DNA from: Candidatus Obscuribacterales bacterium
GTDB lineage: Bacteria > Cyanobacteriota > Vampirovibrionia > Obscuribacterales > Obscuribacteraceae
Direction of reading: 5' to 3'
Length of the DNA: 33,424 bases
Assembly (NCBI GenBank): GCA_019746975.1
Contig: JAIERK010000256.1
Location: 1-33,424, forward strand
A model generated the notes under the pieces. It was not told where the DNA came from. It ran no database searches and saw nothing but the letters and a program-made list of their open reading frames with translations. Of this stretch, positions 1 to 7,100 are shown in pieces (the stretch's first letter is position 1; each line of letters starts with the position of its first letter). The translations under genes were made by a program, and so were the position numbers.

Positions 1-744
1 AAATTGCTCGTCAAGATCGCTTATCTCATCATCGCCTTTTACCTCGCTCATCTTTACGACTCCTTCCGAGAGTGCATGAACGTTGTTCATCAGTTGGTTT
101 AATCGATTGACTGTAGACTTTCCATATAACGTGGCCAGGATGAATGCAACGACAACGTTGACGACGAGTGCGCATACTAGGAAAAAGCGTAGCTGTTCCT
201 GTTCTCGTATTGTGTCCGGTCGATCGCTTGTCGCACGCTCAGTAAATCTTCTCCTGAGAGCCTTTTCCGCGAGGGATGCCTTGCGCATGGTGACCAGAAC
301 TTCGAAGTTCGCTACACTTTCAGGAAATGTTCGGTAGAAGTTGAGACCCTTGTGCGACTCGAGATGCGCGTCGAAAAAATCTCTTACTTGACTCAAGAGG
401 TAATCGACAGCGTCGACGAATTCTTCTATTACCTTTGCATTGGCAGGATCCTGAGCCGCCATTTTGAGAAGTTTTGCCTTGTTGACTTTGTGTCGTTCAA
501 ATACAGTGTTCATGCTTCTGATCACGGTATCGTTGTTGTTAAAGCGAAGAGTCGCCATAGCAATCAAACACTCGGAGGCCATTTGCTCTTCTTCGTTGGA
601 CAAAGAAACGATCTTCTTTGCGAAGGACTCTTCGACGACCTTCCTTTCCAGAGTTCCGACGTTGACGAAAAGCACTCCCGTTATAACAATTTGCACCACC
701 AGTGGTATGCCGATAAACAGATAATTCTTTGTTTTGAATTTCAT
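1..744 (-). CDS. Membrane sensor protein with HAMP domain (C-terminus beyond window)
   Basis: The 248 visible codons start at an ATG preceded by AGGCGG and run off the left edge. A first membrane segment lies at about residues 8-29, an extracytoplasmic helical region at 30-185, a second membrane segment at 186-207, and a HAMP linker from 208 ending in the typical GDDEISDLDEQF pattern. This layout is that of a sensor histidine kinase or chemoreceptor-like signal transducer; the output domain lies outside the window, so the type of signalling protein cannot be decided. It starts 18 bases after the stop of the TPR lipoprotein gene on the same strand, suggesting one transcript. An in-frame TAG seven codons upstream fixes the start. 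The fold assignment is from pattern, not from a search. Confidence 0.72.
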   Translation of the reverse strand, partial: MKFKTKNYLFIGIPLVVQIVITGVLFVNVGTLERKVVEESFAKKIVSLSNEEEQMASECLIAMATLRFNNNDTVIRSMNTVFERHKVNKAKLLKMAAQDPANAKVIEEFVDAVDYLLSQVRDFFDAHLESHKGLNFYRTFPESVANFEVLVTMRKASLAEKALRRRFTERATSDRPDTIREQEQLRFFLVCALVVNVVVAFILATLYGKSTVNRLNQLMNNVHALSEGVVKMSEVKGDDEISDLDEQF

Positions 745-762
745 GCAAGTCCGCCTGGTTGC

Positions 763-1581
763 CTAACGCTTTAGTAGCCTGTAAATCTCCGCTCTTCTAT
801 CCAATTTCTCGATTGCCTTCTCGACCCAAATTGACAAACCTTTCTTTCCAGTCTCGTCTTCAATCCTTTCGGCTCGAGCAAGATTGATTCTTCCTTCTGC
901 GGTGTTACCGGACAACATCTGAGAGAGCCCCAACAAGGCGGTCAACTCGTATGTAGCCGGATCGCAGTCATTCTCTAATTGTCGGACATCAGGCTCAATT
1001 AACTTCGCCAGGTCCGCTACTTGAGAATATTTGCCAGTGACAAAATCGAGTTCGATAGTGCGAGTGAGACGCTTTGTTCTCTCTGGAGAGCGATCTCCCA
1101 GGAGCTCGATGTCTAGTTTGTTCATCTCGTCGGATACAATCCTCGCTTCTTCGAACCTATCGAGGTGGAGCAAGCAGGTCCTTTTGATTTCCAGCAGCCT
1201 GAGTTTCATGAGCGTCTGTCGCCAATCAGCAACCTGAAGTGTCTGCAGAAAAGTTTCAGCAATCGCTAAGGCCTTCTTGAACTTTTCAGCTTGGACCATT
1301 ACCTCACACGTTTTGCATCGTAGGCACCAGATTACGTCCGGACTCGCACCGGTGTTTATCGCAATTCGCAGGCTCTGATCCATTAGCATAAGGGCCTGCT
1401 CGAATCTCTTGTTCTGGGTCTCAATGCTGGCACGCTTCGATAATGACATCCACTCAGGTGAATCGGTGGCGGCTGGAATTGTCGTAACGTACTGGTCAGT
1501 CTTTCTGGTCCCGATTTCCGCGTTGCCACCGCAGGCCACCAGGAAAAGGGAGATAGTCAAAACTGTTAGGCACCGTTGCAT
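763..1581 (-). CDS. TPR-containing lipoprotein
   Basis: The protein begins MQRCLTVLTISLFLVAC, a short lipoprotein signal peptide with lipobox LVAC, so the mature protein should be lipid-anchored at a Cys about 17 residues in. An in-frame start 54 bases upstream (1635, with GGAAAG in front) would put 18 hydrophilic residues before the signal peptide; I prefer the internal ATG, although its Shine-Dalgarno is poor. The rest is helical with repeats of the TPR type (for example RFEQALMLMDQSLRIA, KFKKALAIAETFLQTL, RFEEARIVSDEMNKL), implying a protein-interaction scaffold at the outer or inner membrane. It is followed after 18 bases by the HAMP sensor gene, so it may be an accessory or signal-presenting partner of that sensor; this is inference from context. 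Confidence 0.7.
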   Translation of the reverse strand: MQRCLTVLTISLFLVACGGNAEIGTRKTDQYVTTIPAATDSPEWMSLSKRASIETQNKRFEQALMLMDQSLRIAINTGASPDVIWCLRCKTCEVMVQAEKFKKALAIAETFLQTLQVADWRQTLMKLRLLEIKRTCLLHLDRFEEARIVSDEMNKLDIELLGDRSPERTKRLTRTIELDFVTGKYSQVADLAKLIEPDVRQLENDCDPATYELTALLGLSQMLSGNTAEGRINLARAERIEDETGKKGLSIWVEKAIEKLDRRAEIYRLLKR

Positions 1582-1798
1582 TGGGCTTAGTCTATCATAA
1601 GGCGCTCTACCGTCGAGACGTGTTGTTTCCAGCATTCGAAACTTTCCGATTATCGATTCTGCTAGCTATGAACCCTTTCTAGGTTGGATTTTGTTTGCTT
1701 TGATTTCGATCGGATTTGATGTGCTTGCGATTTGGAAACCAGTTTGTCTCCAAAAGGTTTGCACCATGCCACCAGATATGGCGACAAAAATTGTTCTG

Positions 1799-2893
1799 TC
1801 AGCTCGAAGATAGGCGACTTCGAACTTTACGCGGTGGTAGTTTAATTGTGACTGGTGAAACAAAATCGACAATGTCCCTTCTGCTTTTAGGCTCTGAGCG
1901 AATACAGGCTATAAACAATGCATCATTGTCCCAGCGATCCTGGTCCATGGCACACCAGCAGTCTGCCGCGTAGAGTTGGGCGTATTTGCGGGAAATTCCC
2001 TGATGGATGGATTTTACATAATCTTTGAATGATTCAATAGCCGCTAGCTGTTCGTGCACTTTTTGCTTTGGCTTCGGCTTTTCCTCAATCACAGCGCGTC
2101 TTCGATACAGCTCACCGTCGAGGTGATCAATAAGTTGAAAATCAAGTTGGAGGTTTATTAGTAACAAACTTAGTTTGTCAGACTTCAAGTTTGTCCTATC
2201 CAGAAGAGTATTAAATGAGATTCTTTCGTCTGAAATCTGGTCGTATACAAATGCCTCGTCTGCTGGAAGACTCGCAGCGACCGATGAAACTTCGGAGACC
2301 TCCTCCGATGCATCATCATGGGTTTCGTCCACTCCATCATCATCATCATCTATTTCGCCTGAGCCTTCTTGCCAGAACTCTCCTTCTTCTGCTCGCGGAT
2401 GCGAATAGCTTGGTGTTGCTCGAGAGCGCCTACTGTACACTGGCAAGAATGATACCGAGCTAAACTCCTGAAACTCATCGTTCATCTCTCCAAAGATAAC
2501 CATCGAGAGTTTCTTAATGATTAAGGAAGCCGTAGAGTAAGAGACATCCGTAACGGATACCAACTCATCCGCAACAAAGCTGATGCCAGATTGCTTGAGA
2601 TGAATAGCGATTACGTACGGAAAAAGTTTGCGGACACGATGAAAGATTGTTCCGGCGGTGATTCGCCAGTTGCGCCTGCACACACCACATTTTGTGATTC
2701 GAACGCGGAGTTGTTTTGGTAATTGAGTGTTCCCACAACGGCAACGAAATAGCTTTCCATGCCGTTGGTGGAGATTAACTAGTTTTTGAATAGCGTCCCC
2801 ATCATTCTTAGTGGTTCGCTTGAGAGTATTAACTATTTTTTTTATTCGCTTAGTGCGAACCCGTTTTATTTGCCTGGATTCTGATTTGTCCAT
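1799..2893 (-). CDS. Transposase-derived Zn-ribbon/HTH protein with DprA-like winged helix, no DDE core
   Basis: The ATG at 2893 has an excellent GGAGGT seven bases upstream. The 364-aa product starts with a basic segment, then a zinc ribbon (C51-x-C53, C69-x2-C72) followed by ITAGTIFHRVRKLF and a helix-turn-helix-like stretch (~100-130). This block resembles the N-terminus of IS1595/ISXO2-type transposases. Where the DDE nuclease core is expected there is instead a Ser/Arg linker, an acidic run (~180-200) and a winged-helix-like stretch (~213-265) reminiscent of the DprA C-terminus. The C-terminal part (GISRKYAQLYAADCWCAMD and following) again looks like the end of such transposases. It therefore looks like a domesticated DNA-binding protein, probably a regulator; no terminal inverted repeats or target duplications are evident. 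An upstream in-frame extension to 3049 is rejected because it translates a palindromic repeat. Confidence 0.7.
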   Translation of the reverse strand: MDKSESRQIKRVRTKRIKKIVNTLKRTTKNDGDAIQKLVNLHQRHGKLFRCRCGNTQLPKQLRVRITKCGVCRRNWRITAGTIFHRVRKLFPYVIAIHLKQSGISFVADELVSVTDVSYSTASLIIKKLSMVIFGEMNDEFQEFSSVSFLPVYSRRSRATPSYSHPRAEEGEFWQEGSGEIDDDDDGVDETHDDASEEVSEVSSVAASLPADEAFVYDQISDERISFNTLLDRTNLKSDKLSLLLINLQLDFQLIDHLDGELYRRRAVIEEKPKPKQKVHEQLAAIESFKDYVKSIHQGISRKYAQLYAADCWCAMDQDRWDNDALFIACIRSEPKSRRDIVDFVSPVTIKLPPRKVRSRLSSS

Positions 2894-2914
2894 ATGCAGT
2901 ACCTCCGTAATTAG

Positions 2915-2942
2915 ATAAACGTGGATTGGTGCAAAAAAGTTC
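2915..2942 (-). promoter_or_regulatory. ECF-sigma-like promoter, copy 1
   Basis: Reading the minus strand, GAACTT (2942-2937) is followed by exactly 15 bases and CGTTTAT (2921-2915). Transcription would begin near 2908, just upstream of the GGAGGT of the transposase-derived gene. The spacing and the two motifs recur at 3999-4026. The layout resembles ECF sigma-factor promoters (GAAC-type -35, CGT-type -10). Confidence 0.5.
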
Positions 2943-3008
2943 AATTGCGACCGTTTGCAGCAGGAGGTGCAGTCCATCAGGGTCTTGGCGGGTATAGTCT
3001 GCTTTTGA

Positions 3009-3046
3009 GAGAAATTCGTTAGCCGATATCGGTTAATGAATTTCTC
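3009..3046. repeat. 38-nt near-perfect palindrome containing the interspersed repeat
   Basis: Outer arms GAGAAATTC and GAATTTCTC flank a core reading GTTAGCCGATATCGGTTAAT, so all 19 base pairs can form with two G-T wobbles. The core is a variant of the palindrome seen at 6915, 13683, 13831, 26179 and 29058. There is no T-run on either side, so a simple terminator is unlikely. It lies upstream of the transposase-derived gene, about 70 bases beyond its putative promoter. Confidence 0.75.
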
Positions 3047-3238
3047 CATGAAGCCTTCGGAAACGCCCAGTCCAAGCCTAACGGCACGCCTTAGACTTCC
3101 TGCCAGGCACTTGCAAGAACACTCGATTTGTTGGAAGAATGCCAGATCCGATGAACTGGCAAGGACGAGATTTGCAATTTCTCTCTCGATCTATTCGTTG
3201 TGACTTCCAATGAATAAGTTCCAGTAATAGCAAATCCG

Positions 3239-3276
3239 TCAAAAAGAAACGAGACCAGGAACAGGTCCTTGTCTCG
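3239..3276 (-). terminator. Rho-independent terminator after the Spy-like gene
   Basis: On the minus strand CGAGACAAGGA and TCCTGGTCTCG form an 11-position stem with one mismatch around a five-base loop. TTTCTTTTT follows directly. It lies about 50 bases after the stop codon of the Spy-like gene. The rest of 3047-3325 holds nothing else I recognise. Confidence 0.8.
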
Positions 3277-3325
3277 CGAGGCGTGGAGGAAAGAACGATG
3301 CCTCAGTTTAAGATCGCAAAATGGG

Positions 3326-3964
3326 CTAAACCTGGTTTGGCGCTGCCGATATCGACGGTTTGTCAGGACCACCGAAGTGAGCTCGTCCACCGAAGTGATG
3401 GCGGCTGCCTCCACGGAAATGCTTACCGCCATGGCCGCCCATTCCGTGCTTCAAAGAGAAGCTGCGAATTTTGACTTTTTGATCGTCTGTCAGTACAGCC
3501 ATTCGATCGGCCATGAAGCTAATCTTCGTATTAGACAGCTCGGTGCGAATTTCATTAATCTTGGATTGCAAGGTCAGAAGTTGGCTCTTCGAGACGCCGG
3601 GCTTAGTCATGTCATCGCGAAGTTCGCGATGGAGCTTCATCAACTCAACCTTCTTCGGTCCAGTGGAGTCAGCGAATTCAACCTTAAGAGAATTCATTTT
3701 CTCGAGCTGTGCATCGCTAAGTCCCAGTGCTTTTACGAAACCGCCTTTTCCGCCTTTGCATCCACCAGGTCCGCAGTCTTTACCGAACGACTTCGCTTGC
3801 TTAGCGACGCCGGTATCGACTGTAGTGGCAGTATCCGCCGCATTTGCTGCGGGCGTAATTGGAATAGAACGATTGCGCTTGCCCGGGGGATATGAGGGCT
3901 CCAGCTATAAGCAAAGAATCCGCAATCACCATTACATTGATTTTTTCATTGTCAGGGTCCTCAT
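3326..3964 (-). CDS. Spy/CpxP-like periplasmic protein with frameshifted signal-peptide region
   Basis: The mature part contains KALGLSDAQLEKM and a later LTDDQ motif (LTxxQ), helical in between, then a Gly/His-rich tail (GMGGHGGKHFRGGS and following) that could bind metal. This is the layout of the Spy/CpxP/heavy-metal-sensor group, periplasmic chaperone-like stress proteins. The likely start is ATG 3964, preceded by AAGGTGG at six bases and an ECF-like promoter. From there the frame reads MRTLTMKKSM and stops (TAA 3934-3932), but one extra A in the A6 run (3941-3946) would continue as KKINVMVIADSLLIAGALIS, a good signal peptide. A second, compensating shift between about 3889 (a C5 run) and 3801 returns to the frame used by the mature protein. 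Either the assembly has two indels or the gene is broken or switched. The uninterrupted frame is 3326-3904 and has no ATG before 3697. Confidence 0.65.
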
Positions 3965-3998
3965 TGATTTCCACCTTCGAATTTGTGGTTCTACTTAC

Positions 3999-4026
3999 AT
4001 AAACGTATTTCCGGAGCAAAAAGTTC
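3999..4026 (-). promoter_or_regulatory. ECF-sigma-like promoter, copy 2
   Basis: On the minus strand GAACTT (4026-4021), a 15-base spacer and CGTTTAT (4005-3999) match copy 1 at 2915-2942 in both boxes and in spacing. Bases just outside also agree (AATTGAACTTTTT, then GC and CGTTTATNTAA). Transcription from about 3992 would give a short leader before the AAGGTGG and ATG 3964 of the Spy-like gene. Confidence 0.5.
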
Positions 4027-4097
4027 AATTCGGGAAGATTAGCCGTTGTAAATGTAAGGTCGGAGTGCTTCAGCTCTGACTGTATAGTGGATTAGAT

Positions 4098-4110
4098 AGT
4101 TTGCTAAACT
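4098..4110. promoter_or_regulatory. Possible MarR operator (AGTTT-GCT-AAACT)
   Basis: A perfect 5-base inverted repeat with a three-base centre lies about 47 bases before the marR start, between the two divergent genes. MarR proteins usually autoregulate by binding such palindromes near their own promoter. The assignment rests on position and symmetry only. Confidence 0.35.
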
Positions 4111-4156
4111 GATTATTGCCACCACTGATAAAGTGATTGACCTAAGGAAGTGAAAA

Positions 4157-4606
4157 TTGATTCCATCCGAATTACAACAGAGCCCGGGGTTTTTATTGAA
4201 CCAGAGTGCACGTTTGATTTCGCGGCGTCTGACAGAGGCTCTCGAACCGCTGGGCCTAACCTTACAGAACTTTGGATTGCTCCGAGTGATTTCGCTTCAG
4301 GGACCGTTGACACAGAATCAGGTCGCGGAGAACTATTCCATGGATCGAACCACCGTAACAGAGTTGGTAGACGGACTCGAAGAACGTGGACTGGTTCAGC
4401 GACTCAAGAACCCTAACGACAGACGCTCAAACCAGCTTTTCATGACGCCTCAAGGACGGCGTGTTCTGACCCGGGCTATTAGAGTAGTCGAAAAAAGTAA
4501 TCGTCAGTTTCTATCCGTATTAGATGACTCGGAGTGGGAGACTGTCCGCGCAAGTCTCCTGAAATTAATCGAAAACGCGGATTCCAGAGGAGTGGGAAGC
4601 AATTGA
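4157..4606 (+). CDS. MarR-family transcriptional regulator
   Basis: The 149-aa protein has the standard MarR length and layout: an N-terminal dimerisation helix (FLLNQSARLISRRLTEALEPLGLT), then a winged helix-turn-helix in which GPLTQNQVAENYSMDRTTVTE is the recognition region and LEERGLVQRLKNPNDRRSNQ is the wing with its typical DxRS signature (NDRRS). A C-terminal helix completes the dimer interface. The start is a TTG at 4157 with AAGGAAG seven bases upstream; no ATG fits. It is divergent from the Spy-like gene, which suggests it may control that gene or itself through the palindrome at 4098-4110. MarR proteins commonly respond to phenolics, oxidants or antibiotics; the ligand here is unknown. 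It converges on the next gene with 14 bases between stops. Confidence 0.9.
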   Translation: MIPSELQQSPGFLLNQSARLISRRLTEALEPLGLTLQNFGLLRVISLQGPLTQNQVAENYSMDRTTVTELVDGLEERGLVQRLKNPNDRRSNQLFMTPQGRRVLTRAIRVVEKSNRQFLSVLDDSEWETVRASLLKLIENADSRGVGSN

Positions 4607-4620
4607 ACTCAGAAAATTCG

Positions 4621-5622
4621 CTAATGCTTCCTTATCCAGTCGAGAAGTTCGCCGAGATGTTCGTCCATCGTGGTGATCTCTGCGCGAAGGTCTTGCAGCA
4701 TGGCGATTCGATCTTCCAACAAATCGATCGTCAAGGTCGCATCTTCCTCGTGATTGCCTGTGAGTTTTTTTACGCGATCGCGCTTGTGCTTGTGTCCTTG
4801 GTGCGTCAAACAAAACTGTAATTTCTGCCAACGCGCCACTAGCGCTTGTTCATGAGTCTTGCCGTCGGTCGAATCCTCAGGAACTGTTTTGAGGTAAGCT
4901 CTTATTGTTGGTGAATATGAGTCATGGTCCTTCTTTTCGTCAATCAGAGCAGTGAGGACATTCGGCATCGGTCCTTGCTTTCTATCTCCAGCATGCTCAG
5001 CCTTGTATGCCCAGAGCGAGAGTCCAGCTTGTCCAGTTCCTTCGAGAATGTCGACAGTGTTGTAAGAAAAGCGCGATAAATCCGCAACTTCTAGTGCACC
5101 AGAAACGATACCGGTCAAACCGCCGGCGATGAAGTTAGCGTATGTGTTGAATCGGATTGCCTTGTCGCGTAGCTCTGTTAGATTCGCTGTTTTTTCCTGG
5201 TTCCGCGCGATCTCTCGATCGATTGCATTCGTGCATCGCCTTACGTCAAATCCGATGGCGGCTAGCTCTTCTGTAAACAGCTGCTTTGCGAGTAAATAGT
5301 CGACAGTGTCCTGGATCTGTTTTGTCGCTCTGTAGCGAGTGTGTGCTTCGGCAAGATGCTCGACTTCGTCCAGCAGTCCCCAAGTTTTTAGGAGTTGGAT
5401 GCAGTTGGCTGACAAGCCTGCGAAATTGACGTTGTTGCTCGTTTCGGCCGCCACACCGTTGATCGAAAGCAAGACGGATGGTGCTACCGGTTCTAGCGCC
5501 GGCGTCGAGGAGTCAATATCAGCGGTTACAGGAGTTGTCTCGTGAGCTTGAGCATTAGTCGCCTGGCTCATCAAAATGAAGGCGATCAATGAAAGAAATA
5601 GTCGCTTGGCGATGCTGCACAT
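4621..5622 (-). CDS. Secreted protein of unknown function
   Basis: The 333-aa product starts MCSIAKRLFLSLIAFILM and has a clear Sec signal peptide with likely cleavage near TNAQA-HE (about residue 26). A Thr/Pro-rich spacer follows, then a helical region with many charged residues and a short Gly/Ala-rich hydrophobic stretch (NFIAGGLTGIVSGAL, around residue 170-185) that could insert in or touch a membrane. The C-terminus is a charged coiled-coil-like segment (LTIDLLEDRIAMLQDLRAEI). I recognise no family. It is convergent with marR and divergent from the SRAP gene, so it appears to be transcribed alone; the hairpin at 5683-5705 lies in its upstream region. Confidence 0.7.
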   Translation of the reverse strand: MCSIAKRLFLSLIAFILMSQATNAQAHETTPVTADIDSSTPALEPVAPSVLLSINGVAAETSNNVNFAGLSANCIQLLKTWGLLDEVEHLAEAHTRYRATKQIQDTVDYLLAKQLFTEELAAIGFDVRRCTNAIDREIARNQEKTANLTELRDKAIRFNTYANFIAGGLTGIVSGALEVADLSRFSYNTVDILEGTGQAGLSLWAYKAEHAGDRKQGPMPNVLTALIDEKKDHDSYSPTIRAYLKTVPEDSTDGKTHEQALVARWQKLQFCLTHQGHKHKRDRVKKLTGNHEEDATLTIDLLEDRIAMLQDLRAEITTMDEHLGELLDWIRKH

Positions 5623-5682
5623 GACCGGATTCCCGAGAGAGTACTTTCCAAAGTTGCACTTATCAACTTCCAGCGCTCATCA

Positions 5683-5705
5683 GATAATGTTAGCCGATCA
5701 TTATC
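5683..5705. repeat. Hairpin, possible half-copy of the interspersed palindrome
   Basis: GATAATG and CATTATC form a 7-bp stem around TTAGCCGAT. The sequence GTTAGCCGAT equals the first half of the copy at 3018-3027, so this may be a decayed member of the same repeat family. It lies between two divergent genes and could also be an operator. Confidence 0.35.
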
Positions 5706-5843
5706 AATTCCAATCGAAATTTTGTGCTGGATTGGAGCGTGGAGACGAGCGTTGTCAGGTAAAATGTAGAGAGTCTGAGGCAATCGTGCCGTGTCTATCG
5801 ATGTTTGTAGTGAAATGAGATTCTCTTTAACTTGGAAGTGGAT

Positions 5844-6554
5844 ATGTGTGGAAGATACACGCTTGCGCATACACACAGAGAAATTATGGAGCGCTTCGGG
5901 CTTGAACAACTTCAGCTCGAGTTTGACCCACGATACAACATAGCGCCATCACAGACGGTGCCGATTATAATAAAGCAGCTGATCAACGACAGTACTCAGC
6001 CTCGCCTGGTGCTAGAGATTGCGAGCTGGGGCCTGGTGCCTGCATGGGTGAAAGATCCGCGATTGCTTAGACCGATCAATGCTCGTGGCGAGACGTTAGT
6101 CGAGAAGAAAACTTTTCGCGGTGCCTTTGCAAAACGCCGATGTTTGATTCCGGCAGATGGTTTCTTCGAATGGACAGGAACCGGGAAAAAACGCCAGCCG
6201 ATCCTTTTCCGCGTCAACAAAGGTGAGCTTTTTTCATTCGCTGGACTCTATGAATTCAGAACCTCACCTGAAGGCGAGGTTCAACGCTCTTGCGCGATTG
6301 TGACCATTAATGCCAATGAGAAAATTGCGCCGTTCCACGACCGTATGCCAGTCATCTTGACTCCTGATGCCGAGCAACATTGGCTCGATAGCGAAATTGA
6401 GGATCCTACACTGCTCCAGCCGTTGCTAAAGCCATTGGATAATGATCTTATCGATTTCTTTCGAGTTTCGACCATCGTAAATTCCGCGAAACAAGACGTA
6501 CCTGAGTGCGTGAAGCCTCTTGAAGCCTCCGAGATCGTAGAGTCGGCTTTTTAG
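5844..6554 (+). CDS. SRAP/HMCES (YedK-type) abasic-site DNA-protein crosslink protein
   Basis: SRAP proteins recognise abasic sites in single-stranded DNA and shield them by forming a thiazolidine crosslink through the amino-terminal Cys. The start must be ATG 5844, because removal of Met leaves Cys2 of MCGRYT at the N-terminus; upstream in-frame TTG and GTG codons would bury it. Family motifs are in order: Cys2, YNIAPSQ (N32), PINARGET (N79, R81), GFFEW with E109, and PFHDRMPV with H165, matching the catalytic set known from E. coli YedK. The length of 236 aa is normal. A GGAAG sequence precedes the start. Neighbours do not form an operon with it. The autoproteolytic/thiazolidine role is established for the family, and all key residues appear intact here. 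Confidence 0.95.
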   Translation: MCGRYTLAHTHREIMERFGLEQLQLEFDPRYNIAPSQTVPIIIKQLINDSTQPRLVLEIASWGLVPAWVKDPRLLRPINARGETLVEKKTFRGAFAKRRCLIPADGFFEWTGTGKKRQPILFRVNKGELFSFAGLYEFRTSPEGEVQRSCAIVTINANEKIAPFHDRMPVILTPDAEQHWLDSEIEDPTLLQPLLKPLDNDLIDFFRVSTIVNSAKQDVPECVKPLEASEIVESAF

Positions 6555-6604
6555 ACCGTAGTTTTCCGGAAAGTCTCTGCGGCTGTCAGGTGACGAGCCC
6601 TAGT

Positions 6605-6808
6605 CTAAGCTGCTTTCTGCACGCTCAATTCGTCTACTCTGCCTTCATCATCAGGAACGACTAGTAGAGAAATTGCTCTTTCAATCTCTTCGGCTCGACT
6701 AGTACGACCACGACGTTTGTAACCGGCCGCCTCGCGTCTTAGCCTTTCGATGTTGCGAAGGATGTCAATTTCCAGATCGCCCGAGTTTAGTAAAAGTCGA
6801 ACAGTCAT
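6605..6808 (-). CDS. Small basic protein of unknown function
   Basis: A 67-aa protein starts at ATG 6808 with GGAG at a good distance (TTTGGAGCAAACATG). It is highly charged and helical (IDILRNIERLRREAAGYKRRG, then SRAEEIERAISLLVV), with an acidic C-terminal turn. A longer reading to 6856 adds 16 residues without a better ribosome site. I recognise no domain; the size and charge would fit a small regulatory or nucleic-acid-associated protein, but that is speculation. The gene stands alone between the SRAP gene and valS, with a copy of the interspersed palindrome upstream. Confidence 0.5.
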   Translation of the reverse strand: MTVRLLLNSGDLEIDILRNIERLRREAAGYKRRGRTSRAEEIERAISLLVVPDDEGRVDELSVQKAA

Positions 6809-6914
6809 GTTTGCTCCAAATGAGGGGACGACAATGCGGTATGCAATATCTAGCACAATGTCTCCGGACGGTGCCGGTTGCCAATGTCTGAACGAACCGG
6901 ATACAAACTGATTT

Positions 6915-6936
6915 CGTTAAGCGATATCGGTTAACG
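6915..6936 (+). repeat. Interspersed palindrome, most symmetric short copy
   Basis: The core TTAAGCGATATCGGTTAA is flanked by CG on both sides, giving a 22-base inverted repeat with one mismatched pair. It sits in the 290-base gap between valS and the 67-aa gene. No T-run follows on either strand. The remainder of this gap shows no gene. Confidence 0.8.
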
Positions 6937-7100
6937 TGCAATCGCCCCTAGCGCAGGCGCGCCCGTGGCGAGTTTCGAACTCGTTGGCAGGATATTGTGG
7001 TACGGGTCCATTGCGTAGTGCGTACGGAAAGTCGCTAAGGAAACTCTCTGACTCAAGAATTCCGAGGTTGGCTCCGATTTCCGGATCCTGCGGCAGATGT

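Noticed and set aside
2215..2463. Histidine-rich plus-strand frame (MHHHGFRPLHHHHH)
   Set aside because: It is the antisense of the acidic Asp run in the transposase-derived protein; no ribosome site.
2894..3049. N-terminal extension of the transposase-derived gene
   Set aside because: The extension translates the 38-nt palindrome, and ATG 2893 has a far better ribosome site.
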